A stretch of 64,000 bases of DNA from Burkholderia sp. D-99 (GTDB lineage: Bacteria; Pseudomonadota; Gammaproteobacteria; Burkholderiales; Burkholderiaceae), in the NCBI RefSeq assembly GCF_011605345.1, contig NZ_JAAOXM010000011.1:213113-277112 (forward strand). The letters run 5' to 3'. The stretch's first letter is position 1, and each line of letters begins with the position of its first letter. Below the pieces are notes generated by a model, which searched no databases, was not told where the DNA came from, and saw nothing but the letters and a program-made list of their open reading frames with translations. Made by a program: the position numbers and the translations under genes. Positions 28,621-36,957 of this stretch are shown here, piece after piece.

Positions 28621-28735
28621 GCATTTCCCCTCAGTACGATCATGCGGCACATTACCTGAACGGGCGGATGGCGCTGCGGCGGTTGCCGCCGCAGGAGCGC
28701 CGAGCAACGATCGAACAGTGCCCGGCACATGACAA

Positions 28736-28771
28736 AACGGGCCCGGCGCACGTGAATGCGCCGGGCCCGTT
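28736..28771 (-). terminator. Intrinsic terminator after ridA
   Basis: Exact 15-base arms (28736-28750 and 28757-28771) around a six-base loop. Read leftward, the stem is followed by TTTTG, ending the deacylase-ridA transcript. Confidence 0.8.
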
Positions 28772-28795
28772 GCGTAGCGGCTCGCCGTTGCGGCG

Positions 28796-29182
28796 TTACT
28801 TCGCCGGCGCCTTGTACGCGATGCAGTCGACCTCGACCTTGCAGTCGATGACCATGCTCGACTGCACGCATGCGCGTGCCGGCGGATGCTCGCCGAAGTA
28901 CGAAATGAACACCTTGTTGAACGACGCGAAATCGCGCGCGTCGTCGAGCCACACGCCGCAGCGCACGACGTGCTCGAGGCCGTAGCCGGCTTCCCTCAGG
29001 ATCGCGATCACGTTCTCGATCGTCTGCTTCGACTGCGTGACGATGCCGCCTTCGACGACCTCGCCGTTCACCATCGGCGTCTGGCCCGACACGTACAGCC
29101 AGCCGTCGGCCTCGACCGCGCGTGCAAACGGCATCACCTGGCCGCCCGTCCCCTTCGCTTCGCCTACGCCATATCGCTTCAT
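28796..29182 (-). CDS. ridA: RidA-family enamine/imine deaminase
   Basis: A 128-residue RidA/YjgF/UK114 protein. The pattern ADGWLYVSGQTPM (about residues 25-37), QSKQTIENVIAILREAG and the C-terminal ARACVQSSMVIDCKVEVDCIAY match the family; the arginine of ARACV would bind the substrate carboxylate. RidA proteins hydrolyse reactive 2-aminoacrylate and related enamines released by PLP dehydratases. That suits its position: it shares an operon with a D-aminoacylase and lies near a D-amino-acid dehydratase. The ATG at 29182 has AAGGAG seven bases upstream. Whether it is a general RidA or a Rid subgroup member tied to this pathway is open. Confidence 0.88.
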   Translation of the reverse strand: MKRYGVGEAKGTGGQVMPFARAVEADGWLYVSGQTPMVNGEVVEGGIVTQSKQTIENVIAILREAGYGLEHVVRCGVWLDDARDFASFNKVFISYFGEHPPARACVQSSMVIDCKVEVDCIAYKAPAK

Positions 29183-29306
29183 CGTTTCACTCCTTGTGTG
29201 TCGACCGGCGCTGGCGCGTCCGCGCCGGCTCCGGTCCATGCAACGCACGGTTGCGGATGCGCGCACCGACGATGGCACGCGCGGCAGATCGGAACAACAA
29301 CCGCGT

Positions 29307-30788
29307 TCAGAACGCGGCGTCGGCACTCGCCGGCACGCGTTCGCCGCGCGCGACGAAGCCGCCGGCGCGCTCGCCAGTCGGCTGGCCGTTCTCGTAGGTC
29401 AGTACGCCGTTCACCCACACGGCGTCGATCCCGTGCGCAGGCTGCTGCGGCTTCTCGAACGTCGCGGCATCGATCACGCGCGCCGGGTCGAACAGCACGA
29501 GGTCCGCGTGGTAGCCCACATGCACCTCGCCGCGCCGCGCGATCCCGTAGCGGCGCGCGGACAGCGACGTCATCTTGCGGATCGCTTCCTCGAGCGGCAG
29601 CAGGTTCGTGTCGCGCACGTAATGGCCGAGCACGCGCGGGAACGCGCCCCACAGCCGCGGGTGCGGCAGCGGATCGTTCGGCAGGCCGTCGGAGCCGACC
29701 ATCGTCGCGGGATGCGACAGGATCCGGCGCACGTCGTCCTCGGACATGTTGTGGTACACGGCACCCGCCGGGCGGATCCGCTGCGCGGCTTCCTGCTCGG
29801 TCACGCCCCAGTCGGCCGCGATCGCCTTCAGCAGCTTGCCCGCCACTTCCGGGTGCGGCTCCGACCACGTGATCGTGATGTCGATGTCGCCCGTCACCTG
29901 CTTCAGGTCGAGCGTCGACGAGCTGCGGCTGTACGGATAGCAGTCGCAGCCGACCGGCTGGTAGCGGCGCGCGCCTTCGAGCGACGCGAGCACTTCGGTG
30001 CTGCGCCCCCAGTTCGACGGGCCCGCACACTTCAGGTGCGAGATCACGACCGGCACGCGCGCATGGCGGCCAACCTGGTACGCCTCTTCCATCGCATCGA
30101 GGATCGCGTCGAATTCGGTACGCATGTGCGTCGTGTACAGCGCACCCGCGTTCGCGAGCGGTTCGGCGAGCGCCATCACTTCCTCGGCCGGCGCCGCGAA
30201 CGCGGAGCCGTACGCGAGGCCCGACGACAGGCCGAGCGCGCCGTTCGCGAGCGCCTCCTCGAGCTGCGCGCGCATCCCGGCGATCTCGCCGTCGGTCGCC
30301 GCGCGGTCGAGGCGGTCCATCTGGTTGTTGCGCAGCGCCGTGTGGCCGACGAGCGCCGCGACATTCACGGCCGGACGCGCATCGTTCACGGCCGCGACGT
30401 AGTCGGCGAAGGTCGGGTACTGGAACGCGGCGCGCTCGCCGAGCAGGTTCATCGGGTCGGGCGGATCGCCCGCGAGCGTCACCGGCGACGCGCTGATCCC
30501 GCAGTTGCCGACGATCACGGTCGTCACGCCCTGCGAGATCTTCGGCAGCATCTCCGGCGCGCGGATCACGTGCGTGTCGTCGTGCGTGTGCACGTCGACG
30601 AAGCCCGGCGCGAGCGCGCGGCCGTTCGCATCGACGACATTCTCGGCGAGCCAGTTCGACAGGTTGCCGATCGCCGCGATCACGCCGTTGCGGATCGCGA
30701 CGTCGCGCGTGACGGGCGGTGCGCCGGTGCCGTCGTACAACTGCGCGCCGACGATCAGCGTATCGGCGGCTTCGGGATGCGAATGCAT
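29307..30788 (-). CDS. N-acyl-D-amino-acid deacylase (D-aminoacylase)
   Basis: A 493-residue amidohydrolase. The metal-binding HTHDD is in PGFVDVHTHDDTHV (about residues 62-75). The family cysteine ligand is in VIVGNCGIS (about 93-101), a histidine is in VVISHLKCAG (about 217-226), and the aspartate of MVGSDGLPNDPLPHPR (about 365-380) completes the site. These fit the zinc D-aminoacylases, which release D-amino acids from N-acyl forms. The ATG at 30788 was taken; the longer frame upstream runs through the regulator gene and is not coding. It starts three bases after the regulator stop, so the two are one operon. Confidence 0.9.
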   Translation of the reverse strand: MHSHPEAADTLIVGAQLYDGTGAPPVTRDVAIRNGVIAAIGNLSNWLAENVVDANGRALAPGFVDVHTHDDTHVIRAPEMLPKISQGVTTVIVGNCGISASPVTLAGDPPDPMNLLGERAAFQYPTFADYVAAVNDARPAVNVAALVGHTALRNNQMDRLDRAATDGEIAGMRAQLEEALANGALGLSSGLAYGSAFAAPAEEVMALAEPLANAGALYTTHMRTEFDAILDAMEEAYQVGRHARVPVVISHLKCAGPSNWGRSTEVLASLEGARRYQPVGCDCYPYSRSSSTLDLKQVTGDIDITITWSEPHPEVAGKLLKAIAADWGVTEQEAAQRIRPAGAVYHNMSEDDVRRILSHPATMVGSDGLPNDPLPHPRLWGAFPRVLGHYVRDTNLLPLEEAIRKMTSLSARRYGIARRGEVHVGYHADLVLFDPARVIDAATFEKPQQPAHGIDAVWVNGVLTYENGQPTGERAGGFVARGERVPASADAAF

Positions 30789-30790
30789 GG

Positions 30791-31729
30791 TCAGTCTCCT
30801 ACCGGTTGACGGTCTCCGCCGCCGCGATGCGCATCGAGCGCATGCTTGATGCGGCGCAGCGATTCTCGGCCCGCATCGCCGAGCCGCAGCGCGACTCCGG
30901 TGACGAGCACGTCGATCGCCATCATCATCGCGTAGCGCGATGTCGACGGCTTGTAAATGAAATCGGTTTCGAACGCGACGACCGGGATCAGGTGGTCGGC
31001 GAGCTTCGCGAGCGGCGAAGCCGGCGCGGTGATCGCGATCAGCTTCGCGCCGTAGCGCTTCGCGAGCCGGCAGCTCTCGAGCAGCTCGGGCACGCGCCCG
31101 CTCACCGACAACGCGACGACGACCGCGTCGCGCGACAGCGTCGCGGCCACCATCCGCTGCAGCAAGCTGTCCTGGTAACTCGCGACCGGCCGGCCGAAGC
31201 GCACGAGCCGGAAGCGCAGCTCGTCGGCGAGCGCGGTCGAGCCGCCGCCCTGCCCGTACACGTAGATCATCTTCGCGCCGGCGAGCAGGTCGGCCGCTTC
31301 CTCGAACGACGTGTTGCGCAGCAGCTGGTGATTGTGCGCGAGCGCCATGCGGATCTCGTCGTAGACCATCGACGCGGGGCTCGTGTCGTCGGCCGGCCCA
31401 TCGTCGGACGGCACCAGAAAGCGCTGGCCGACGGCCGCCGCCTGCGCGACCAGCACCTTCAGTTCGCGCACGTCGCGGCAGCCGACGGCCTTCGCGAAAC
31501 GCGTGACCGTCGCGACGCTGACCTCCGCGTCGCGCGCAAGCGCGCCGATGCTCGCATGCGCGGCGCGCGCCAGGTCGGCGAGAATGAACGCGGCGACCTT
31601 GCGCTCGGCTTCGCGCAGCTCGGGCGCGCATTCGGCGATCCGCGCGACGATGTCGAGGATCGGCGGAGCGGCCGGAACCGGATGGTGCTCGGCCGCGAGC
31701 GGAACGGACGGGGTGGCGGGCGTATTCAT
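30791..31729 (-). CDS. MurR/RpiR-family transcription regulator
   Basis: A 312-residue regulator with an N-terminal RpiR helix-turn-helix (LREAERKVAAFILADLARAAHASIGALARDAEVSVATVTRFAKAVG, about residues 38-83) and a C-terminal SIS sugar-phosphate-type domain (AGAKMIYVYGQGGGSTALADEL, then RDAVVVALSVSGRVPELLE). SIS domains usually bind phosphosugars; here the neighbours suggest a D-amino-acid-derived signal. It is divergent from the PLP enzyme gene at 31849 and directly upstream of the D-aminoacylase, so it most likely controls both arms through the two dyads at 31753-31800. Confidence 0.9.
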   Translation of the reverse strand: MNTPATPSVPLAAEHHPVPAAPPILDIVARIAECAPELREAERKVAAFILADLARAAHASIGALARDAEVSVATVTRFAKAVGCRDVRELKVLVAQAAAVGQRFLVPSDDGPADDTSPASMVYDEIRMALAHNHQLLRNTSFEEAADLLAGAKMIYVYGQGGGSTALADELRFRLVRFGRPVASYQDSLLQRMVAATLSRDAVVVALSVSGRVPELLESCRLAKRYGAKLIAITAPASPLAKLADHLIPVVAFETDFIYKPSTSRYAMMMAIDVLVTGVALRLGDAGRESLRRIKHALDAHRGGGDRQPVGD

Positions 31730-31752
31730 CGGCGGGAAAGGGTGCGAAGCTC

Positions 31753-31771
31753 GATGTTACTAAATAACATC
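31753..31771. promoter_or_regulatory. Candidate regulator operator 1 (7-5-7 dyad)
   Basis: GATGTTA at 31753-31759 and TAACATC at 31765-31771 are exact inverted arms around CTAAA. The dyad lies 24 bases upstream of the RpiR-type regulator start in the divergent promoter region. The neighbouring dyad has related half-sites (GATG, then TAC or TTA), supporting a shared binding protein. Confidence 0.55.
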
Positions 31772-31779
31772 ACCGCGCA

Positions 31780-31800
31780 GATGCTACTTTCTGTACCATC
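31780..31800. promoter_or_regulatory. Candidate regulator operator 2 (8-5-8 imperfect dyad)
   Basis: GATGCTAC at 31780-31787 and GTACCATC at 31793-31800 match as inverted arms at seven of eight positions, with the spacer TTTCT. Its centre is 28 bases from that of the first dyad. Confidence 0.45.
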
Positions 31801-31848
31801 TGCGTGTCAACTTCAGTGCAATGCATAGTGATGATGGAGCGGGATGAC

Positions 31849-33129
31849 ATGAAAGTTACAAACTATCAGGAAGCGACGATCGATCCTTTCGGCAAGGGCC
31901 TCGGCAACCTGCCGAGCGCGAGCGTGCCGCTCGGCGACGCAAGCCGCCTCGAGTGGAACCTGCTTGCCGAAGACGTCAGCCTGCCGGCCGCCGTGCTTTA
32001 CGAGGACCGCATCGAACACAACCTGAACTGGATGCAGGCATTCGTCCAGAAGTACGGCGTCAAGTTTGCGCCGCACGGCAAGACGACGATGGCGCCGCAA
32101 CTGTTCCGCCGCCAGCTCGACGCCGGCGCGTGGGGCATCACGCTCGCGACCGCGCACCAGACGCAGGCCGCGTATCACGGCGGTGTGCGGCGCGTGCTGC
32201 TCGCGAACCAGCTGGTCGGCCGCCAGAACATGACGATCATCGCCGGGCTGCTTTCCGATCCCGACTTCGAGTTCTTCTGTCTCGTCGATTCCGCGGAGAG
32301 CGTCGATCAGCTCGGCCAGTTCTTCGGCGCACTGAAGAAGCCGCTGAACGTGCTGCTCGAGCTCGGCGTGCCGGGCGGCCGCGCGGGCGTGCGCGATGCC
32401 GCGCAGCGCGAGGCCGTGCTCGCCGCGCTCGCACGCTATCCGGACACGCTGAAGCTGGCCGGCATCGAACTCTACGAAGGCGTGCTGAAGGAGGAAGGCG
32501 AGATCCGCACGTTCCTGCAGGACGCGGTCGCGCTCACGCGCGAGCTGGCCGAGGCAGGCCGCTTCGCGCGTACGCCGGCGATCCTGTCCGGCGCCGGTTC
32601 GGCATGGTACGACGTGGTCGCGGAAGAATTCGCGAAGGCGTCCAACGCCGGCTTCGCGGAAGTCGTGCTGCGTCCGGGCTGCTACCTGACGCACGATGTC
32701 GGCATCTACAAGAAGGCGCAGACCGACGTGTTCGCGCGCAACCCGATCGCACGCACGATGGGCGAAGGGCTGCTGCCCGCGCTGCAGCTGTGGGCCTACG
32801 TGCAGTCGGTGCCGGAGGCCAATCGCGCGATCGTCGCGCTCGGCAAGCGCGACGCGGCGTTCGACGCGGGGCTGCCGGAGCCGGCGCGCCACTTCCGCCC
32901 GGGCCGGGACACCGCACCGCGCGATGTCGCCGCCGCCGAAGGCTGGGCCGTCACCGGGATGATGGACCAGCACGCGTACCTGCAGATCCCGCCGGGCGCG
33001 GACGTAAAGGTCGGCGACATGGTCGCGTTCGACATCTCGCACCCGTGCCTGACGTTCGACAAGTGGCGCCAGGTGCTCGTGCTCGATCCGCAGTTCCGCG
33101 TGACGGAAGTCGTCGAAACCTTCTTCTGA
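31849..33129 (+). CDS. Type III PLP D-amino-acid dehydratase/deaminase
   Basis: A 426-residue enzyme with an N-terminal alanine-racemase-like barrel and a C-terminal DSD1-like domain. The PLP lysine lies in KFAPHGKTTMAPQL (about residues 66-79). The C terminus has ISHPCLTFDKW, a His-x-Cys pair that binds zinc in D-serine dehydratases of this fold. Such enzymes turn D-serine or D-threonine into oxoacids and ammonia, or split D-threonine (aldolase); database entries often say amino acid deaminase. ATGs at 31831 and 31834 are in frame, but GGAGCGGG precedes the one at 31849. It is divergent from the RpiR-type regulator. Confidence 0.85.
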   Translation: MKVTNYQEATIDPFGKGLGNLPSASVPLGDASRLEWNLLAEDVSLPAAVLYEDRIEHNLNWMQAFVQKYGVKFAPHGKTTMAPQLFRRQLDAGAWGITLATAHQTQAAYHGGVRRVLLANQLVGRQNMTIIAGLLSDPDFEFFCLVDSAESVDQLGQFFGALKKPLNVLLELGVPGGRAGVRDAAQREAVLAALARYPDTLKLAGIELYEGVLKEEGEIRTFLQDAVALTRELAEAGRFARTPAILSGAGSAWYDVVAEEFAKASNAGFAEVVLRPGCYLTHDVGIYKKAQTDVFARNPIARTMGEGLLPALQLWAYVQSVPEANRAIVALGKRDAAFDAGLPEPARHFRPGRDTAPRDVAAAEGWAVTGMMDQHAYLQIPPGADVKVGDMVAFDISHPCLTFDKWRQVLVLDPQFRVTEVVETFF

Positions 33130-33287
33130 CGCACCTCGCGCGCACCGCCCCGCCGCTCGTGCGGGGCGGCCGTCACGCGCGCTTCAAGCGGCCGGAGTAC
33201 ACTGCGCTTTCGTCCTCGGGGCCCCAGGCGGGCATTGCACGCGCCTGCCGCGCGCGGGCCCTCAATGCAGCTCCACTGGAGAAAGCC

Positions 33288-33869
33288 ATGGCCGCGAAGA
33301 AGATCCTGTTCCTGACCGGCGATTTCGCCGAAGACTACGAAACGATGGTGCCGTTCCAGGCGCTGCAGGCTGTCGGCCACCACGTCGATGCAGTCTGCCC
33401 GGGCAAGCGCGCGGGCGACAAGATCAAGACCGCGATCCACGATTTCGAAGGCGACCAGACCTACACCGAGAAGCCCGGCCACCAGTTCACGCTGAACGCG
33501 GCGTTCGACGACGTCGACGCATCGCGCTACGACGCGCTCGCGATCGCGGGCGGCCGTGCTCCCGAATACCTGCGGCTCGATCCGAGGGTGATTTCGCTCG
33601 TGCGCGAGTTCGCCGAAGCCGGCAAGCCGATCGCCGCGATCTGCCACGCGGCACAACTGCTCGCAGCCGCCGACGTGATCCGCGGCAAGCGCATCTCGGC
33701 CTACCCGGCCTGCGCGCCCGAGGTGAAGCTCGCGGGCGGCGAATATGCGGACATCCCGGTCGACGCGGCCGTGACCGACGCGCCGTTCGTCACCGCACCC
33801 GCATGGCCCGCGCATCCGGCCTGGCTCGCGCAGTTCCTCGCGCTGCTGGGCACGCGCATCGAGCTTTGA
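33288..33869 (+). CDS. DJ-1/PfpI-family protein
   Basis: A 193-residue class I glutamine-amidotransferase-like protein. The nucleophile elbow is in AAICHAAQLLAAADVIRGKRISAYPA (about residues 110-135), with cysteine followed by histidine, and the acid residue region is FAEDYETMVPFQAL near residues 13-26. The group includes PfpI peptidase-like, glyoxalase III-like and stress proteins; the exact activity is not readable. TGGAGAAAGCC precedes the ATG. It is 158 bases downstream of the PLP enzyme, with a GC-rich hairpin in between, so it may have its own promoter. Confidence 0.88.
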   Translation: MAAKKILFLTGDFAEDYETMVPFQALQAVGHHVDAVCPGKRAGDKIKTAIHDFEGDQTYTEKPGHQFTLNAAFDDVDASRYDALAIAGGRAPEYLRLDPRVISLVREFAEAGKPIAAICHAAQLLAAADVIRGKRISAYPACAPEVKLAGGEYADIPVDAAVTDAPFVTAPAWPAHPAWLAQFLALLGTRIEL

Positions 33870-33938
33870 ACCCGAAGTGAATTGAGATGAGATGAGGCGA
33901 CGGGCCGGCGGCGCATTCGCGCCGACCTGCGCCGAGCT

Positions 33939-34385
33939 TCAGCGCGCGGCCGGCGTCGAGCCGACGTCCGCGATCCTCGACTCCAGCATCGCCAGCGCGC
34001 CCGACAGCGCATTCAGCACGTCGTCCGGCAACTGCGCCATCGTCTGTTCGAGAAACGCCTTGCGGCGCGGCAGGCACGCGTCGAACGCGGCGCGACCGTC
34101 GTCCGTCAGCGTCACGTTGGTCACGCGGTTGTCGCGTGCGTCGGATTCGCGCTGGATCCAGCCGAGCGCGTCGAGCGACTTCAACTGGCGCGTGAGCGCA
34201 CCCGGATCGACGCGCAGCACTTCGACGAGCTTCTTCTGCGACGAATGCCCGCCCATCGTGTGCAACGCGACCATGATGCGCCAGCGCGGCATCGGTTGCC
34301 CGACGTGCGCTTCGAACGCGGTCATGAACGCGCGATACGTGCGTCCGAATTGCTGCAAGATCGCGACGCGGTCCTGTTCTTCCAT
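33939..34385 (-). CDS. MarR-family transcription regulator
   Basis: A 148-residue winged-helix protein. The DNA-binding segment is SQKKLVEVLRVDPGALTRQLKSLDALGWIQRESDARDNRVTNVTLTDDG (about residues 53-101), in which the wing arginines of DARDNR are conserved. It is 26 bases downstream of the DHA2 efflux gene on the same strand and would repress that operon. The perfect dyad TTTGAC-GA-GTCAAA at 36025-36038, at the efflux promoter, is its likely site. Confidence 0.9.
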   Translation of the reverse strand: MEEQDRVAILQQFGRTYRAFMTAFEAHVGQPMPRWRIMVALHTMGGHSSQKKLVEVLRVDPGALTRQLKSLDALGWIQRESDARDNRVTNVTLTDDGRAAFDACLPRRKAFLEQTMAQLPDDVLNALSGALAMLESRIADVGSTPAAR

Positions 34386-34411
34386 GCGCTCAGTTCTACT
34401 CGTTCAATCGT

Positions 34412-36007
34412 TCAATCGGCCGCGACATGCGGTTCGATCTTGTGCCGCAGCGCGATCGGCGGCACGCGGCGGCACTGCCACACCGACACCACGGCGACGA
34501 CAGCCGCCATTGCGACACCCAGGTGAATCGCGCCGACGAGCGATTCGCGGGCCGCTTCCAGCAGCAGCGCGCCATTATGCCCGGCACGCGTCAGCTCCGC
34601 GACGAGACCGCCCTGCGCGGCACGATCGATCAGGATCTGCGGATCGGCGAGCTGCGCATGCCACTGCATTGCGTGATCGGCCGACAGCGCATCGCGCACG
34701 CCGCCCGAGTACATCTGGTTGACGAGCGTGCCGGTCAGCGCGGTGCCGATCATCCCGCCGACCATCCGCAGCGACTGCAGCAGCGCCGTCGCGATGCCGA
34801 GGTGCTCGCGGCCGGCCGTCTGCTGCGCGAAAACGGTGAGGTTCGGCAGCACGAAGCCGAGCCCGATGCCGCCGGCGACCATCAGCGCCATCAGCACCCA
34901 CTTGGGCGTCGTGTGGGTCGACACGACGATGCCCGCGCACGTGATCGCGAACAGCACGAAGCCGACGTGCAGCATCGCGTTCGGATTGCGGATGCGCGTG
35001 ACGACACGGCCGTTCATGATGCTGCCGATCGTGATGAACACGACGAGCGGCGTGATCACGAGCCCGGCCTCCTTCGGCGACATCCCGAATCCGCCCTGGA
35101 ACAGCAGCGGCGCGTAGAACAGCAGCGAGAACATCGAGAAGCCGGCGAGGATCGCCAGCACGAAGAGCGCCGACAGCGCGCGGTTGCCGAACATGTCGAA
35201 CGGCAAGATCGGCTGCGCGCAGCGCCGCTCCCAATGCCACAGGCCGAAACCGGCCGCGACCGCGACGACGAGCAGCAGCGACGCCCAGCTCGCGACGCCG
35301 TACTTCGGCAGCCATTCGACGAACAGCTGGAGCGCACCGAGCGACAGCGCGATCAGCAGCGCGCCCGGCCAGTCGAGCCGCATCTTGCGATCGTGCTCGA
35401 CGTGGCGCAGGTGCGGCAGGTAACGCCACACGAACAGCAGCGACAGCAGGCCGACCGGCAGGTTCACGTAGAACACCGAGCGCCAGCCGAACGACTGGGT
35501 CAGCACGCCGCCGAGCGACGGGCCGACCGCATTCGCGATGCCGAACGCGGAGCTCATCAGCACCTGCCAGCGCAGCCGCACGACGGAATCGGGGAACAGG
35601 TCGGGAATGCACGCGAACGCGGTGCCGACCAGCATCCCGCCGCCGATCCCCTGCAGCCCGCGCGCGAGCACGAGCATCAGCATGTCGTTCGCCATCCCGC
35701 ACAGCACGGACGCGCCGGTGAACACGACGATCGACACGATGACGAACGGCTTGCGGCCGTAATAATCGCCGAGCCGGCCGAAGATCGGCACCGTGATCAC
35801 GGAACTGAGCAGGTACGAGGTCGCGACCCACGCGTACAGGTCGAAACCCCGAAGCTCGGCGACGATGGTCGGCAACGCGGTGCCGACGACGGTCTGGTCG
35901 AGCGCGACGAGCATGGTGACAAACGAGATCCCGATCATCGCCAGCAGCGATTCGCGGAACGGCAGGACTTGCCCGGTCGAATGGTGGGCGGCAGTATGGA
36001 CGGCCAT
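34412..36007 (-). CDS. DHA2-family drug efflux transporter (MFS, 14 helices)
   Basis: A 531-residue major facilitator of the EmrB/QacA type. Visible marks are the first-helix motif LVALDQTVVGTALPTIVAEL (about residues 31-50), motif A IFGRLGDYYGRKP in the loop between helices 2 and 3, LARGLQGIGGGMLVGTA (motif B), and motif C in VGPSLGGVLTQSFGWRSVFYVNLP. About fourteen hydrophobic stretches are present. It exports drugs or toxic metabolites by proton antiport; the substrate is not known. The ATG at 36007 is preferred although its ribosome site is poor; the upstream TTG option would start inside the operator. It is the first gene of a pair with marR. Confidence 0.92.
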   Translation of the reverse strand: MAVHTAAHHSTGQVLPFRESLLAMIGISFVTMLVALDQTVVGTALPTIVAELRGFDLYAWVATSYLLSSVITVPIFGRLGDYYGRKPFVIVSIVVFTGASVLCGMANDMLMLVLARGLQGIGGGMLVGTAFACIPDLFPDSVVRLRWQVLMSSAFGIANAVGPSLGGVLTQSFGWRSVFYVNLPVGLLSLLFVWRYLPHLRHVEHDRKMRLDWPGALLIALSLGALQLFVEWLPKYGVASWASLLLVVAVAAGFGLWHWERRCAQPILPFDMFGNRALSALFVLAILAGFSMFSLLFYAPLLFQGGFGMSPKEAGLVITPLVVFITIGSIMNGRVVTRIRNPNAMLHVGFVLFAITCAGIVVSTHTTPKWVLMALMVAGGIGLGFVLPNLTVFAQQTAGREHLGIATALLQSLRMVGGMIGTALTGTLVNQMYSGGVRDALSADHAMQWHAQLADPQILIDRAAQGGLVAELTRAGHNGALLLEAARESLVGAIHLGVAMAAVVAVVSVWQCRRVPPIALRHKIEPHVAAD

Positions 36008-36024
36008 TTTTTGTTGGCGCAACT

Positions 36025-36038
36025 TTTGACGAGTCAAA
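36025..36038. promoter_or_regulatory. Candidate MarR operator at the efflux promoter
   Basis: TTTGAC (36025-36030) and GTCAAA (36033-36038) form a perfect inverted repeat around GA. On the minus strand a TAGAAT -10 box lies at 36049-36054, so the dyad covers roughly +4 to +17 of the predicted transcript of the efflux-marR operon, a repressor-type position. Confidence 0.55.
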
Positions 36039-36114
36039 CAATTTCAAAATTCTAGCATGGCGGAGTAATCTAGGCTGGCGACGGTCAAACCGACTCAGAC
36101 CGCCAAGGAGAAAG

Positions 36115-36957
36115 ATGGAACCGATTTCAATCACCCCCGCGACCACGCTGTCGCCGGAGGATCGGGACGCGCTGTGGCGCGCGAAGCAGGTGCTGGAAAG
36201 CCCGTCGCTGACGATGAAGCTGACGGGCATGCTTGGCGCGCCGGTCGAAAAAATGATCGCCCGGCTGCCGGATTTCGCGACCGGCAAGATCAACGACGCG
36301 ACGCAGCTCGCGCTGCGCAAGTGCCTGAACATCGCGCTGCGCACGCTCGGCAAGCCGCCCGCGCCGGACGCCGAGCCCGACAAGCCGAGCAACCTGCTGC
36401 ACAAGCTCGCGGTTGCGACGACCGGCGCGGCCGGCGGTGCGTTCGGCTTTCTCGCGCTGCCGGTCGAGCTGCCGGTGACGACGACGCTGATCTTCCGCTC
36501 GGTGTGCGACATCGCGCGCAGCGAGGGTGAGGACCTGAGCTCGGTCGACACGCAGCTGCAATGCCTGGCCGTGCTCGGCATGGGCGGCAACCCCGACAAG
36601 CAGGAAGAGGATGCCGATCTCGGCTATTTCGTGCTGCGCGGCGCGCTCGCGCAGGCGATCTCGAAGGCATCGTCCGACATCACGACGAAGGGCATCGCCG
36701 CGCACAGCTCGGCGGCCGTGTTCAAGCTCGTGCAGACGGTGGCGTCGCGCTTCTCGGTGCAGGTGACCGAGCAGATGGCCGCGAAGTCGATCCCGGCGAT
36801 CGGCGCCGTGCTCGGCGCGACCGTCAACACGCTGTTCATCGACCACTTCCAGCAGATGGCGCACGGCCACTTCACGGTGCGCCGGCTCGAGCGCAAGTAC
36901 GGCTCGGTGGCCGTCAAGGCCGCCTATCAGGCGATCGACGTCTCGCCGGCGCGCTGA
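36115..36957 (+). CDS. EcsC-family protein
   Basis: A 280-residue protein matching the EcsC family along its length: a conserved central block (LHKLAVATTGAAGGAFGFLALPVELPVTTTLIFRSVCDIARSEGEDL, about residues 95-141) and a late AKSIPAIGAVLGATVNTLFIDHFQQMAHGHFTVRRLERKYG. The name comes from the third gene of a Bacillus ABC transporter operon, but the family role is unsettled. Two weakly hydrophobic glycine/alanine-rich stretches suggest membrane contact. AAGGAG stands before the ATG. The 3' end overlaps the convergent hydrolase gene by 31 bases. Confidence 0.85.
   Translation: MEPISITPATTLSPEDRDALWRAKQVLESPSLTMKLTGMLGAPVEKMIARLPDFATGKINDATQLALRKCLNIALRTLGKPPAPDAEPDKPSNLLHKLAVATTGAAGGAFGFLALPVELPVTTTLIFRSVCDIARSEGEDLSSVDTQLQCLAVLGMGGNPDKQEEDADLGYFVLRGALAQAISKASSDITTKGIAAHSSAAVFKLVQTVASRFSVQVTEQMAAKSIPAIGAVLGATVNTLFIDHFQQMAHGHFTVRRLERKYGSVAVKAAYQAIDVSPAR

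Noticed and set aside
33145..33169. Nine-base GC hairpin after the PLP enzyme gene
   Set aside because: No T tract follows on either strand, so it is not called a terminator, though it may act as a weak one.
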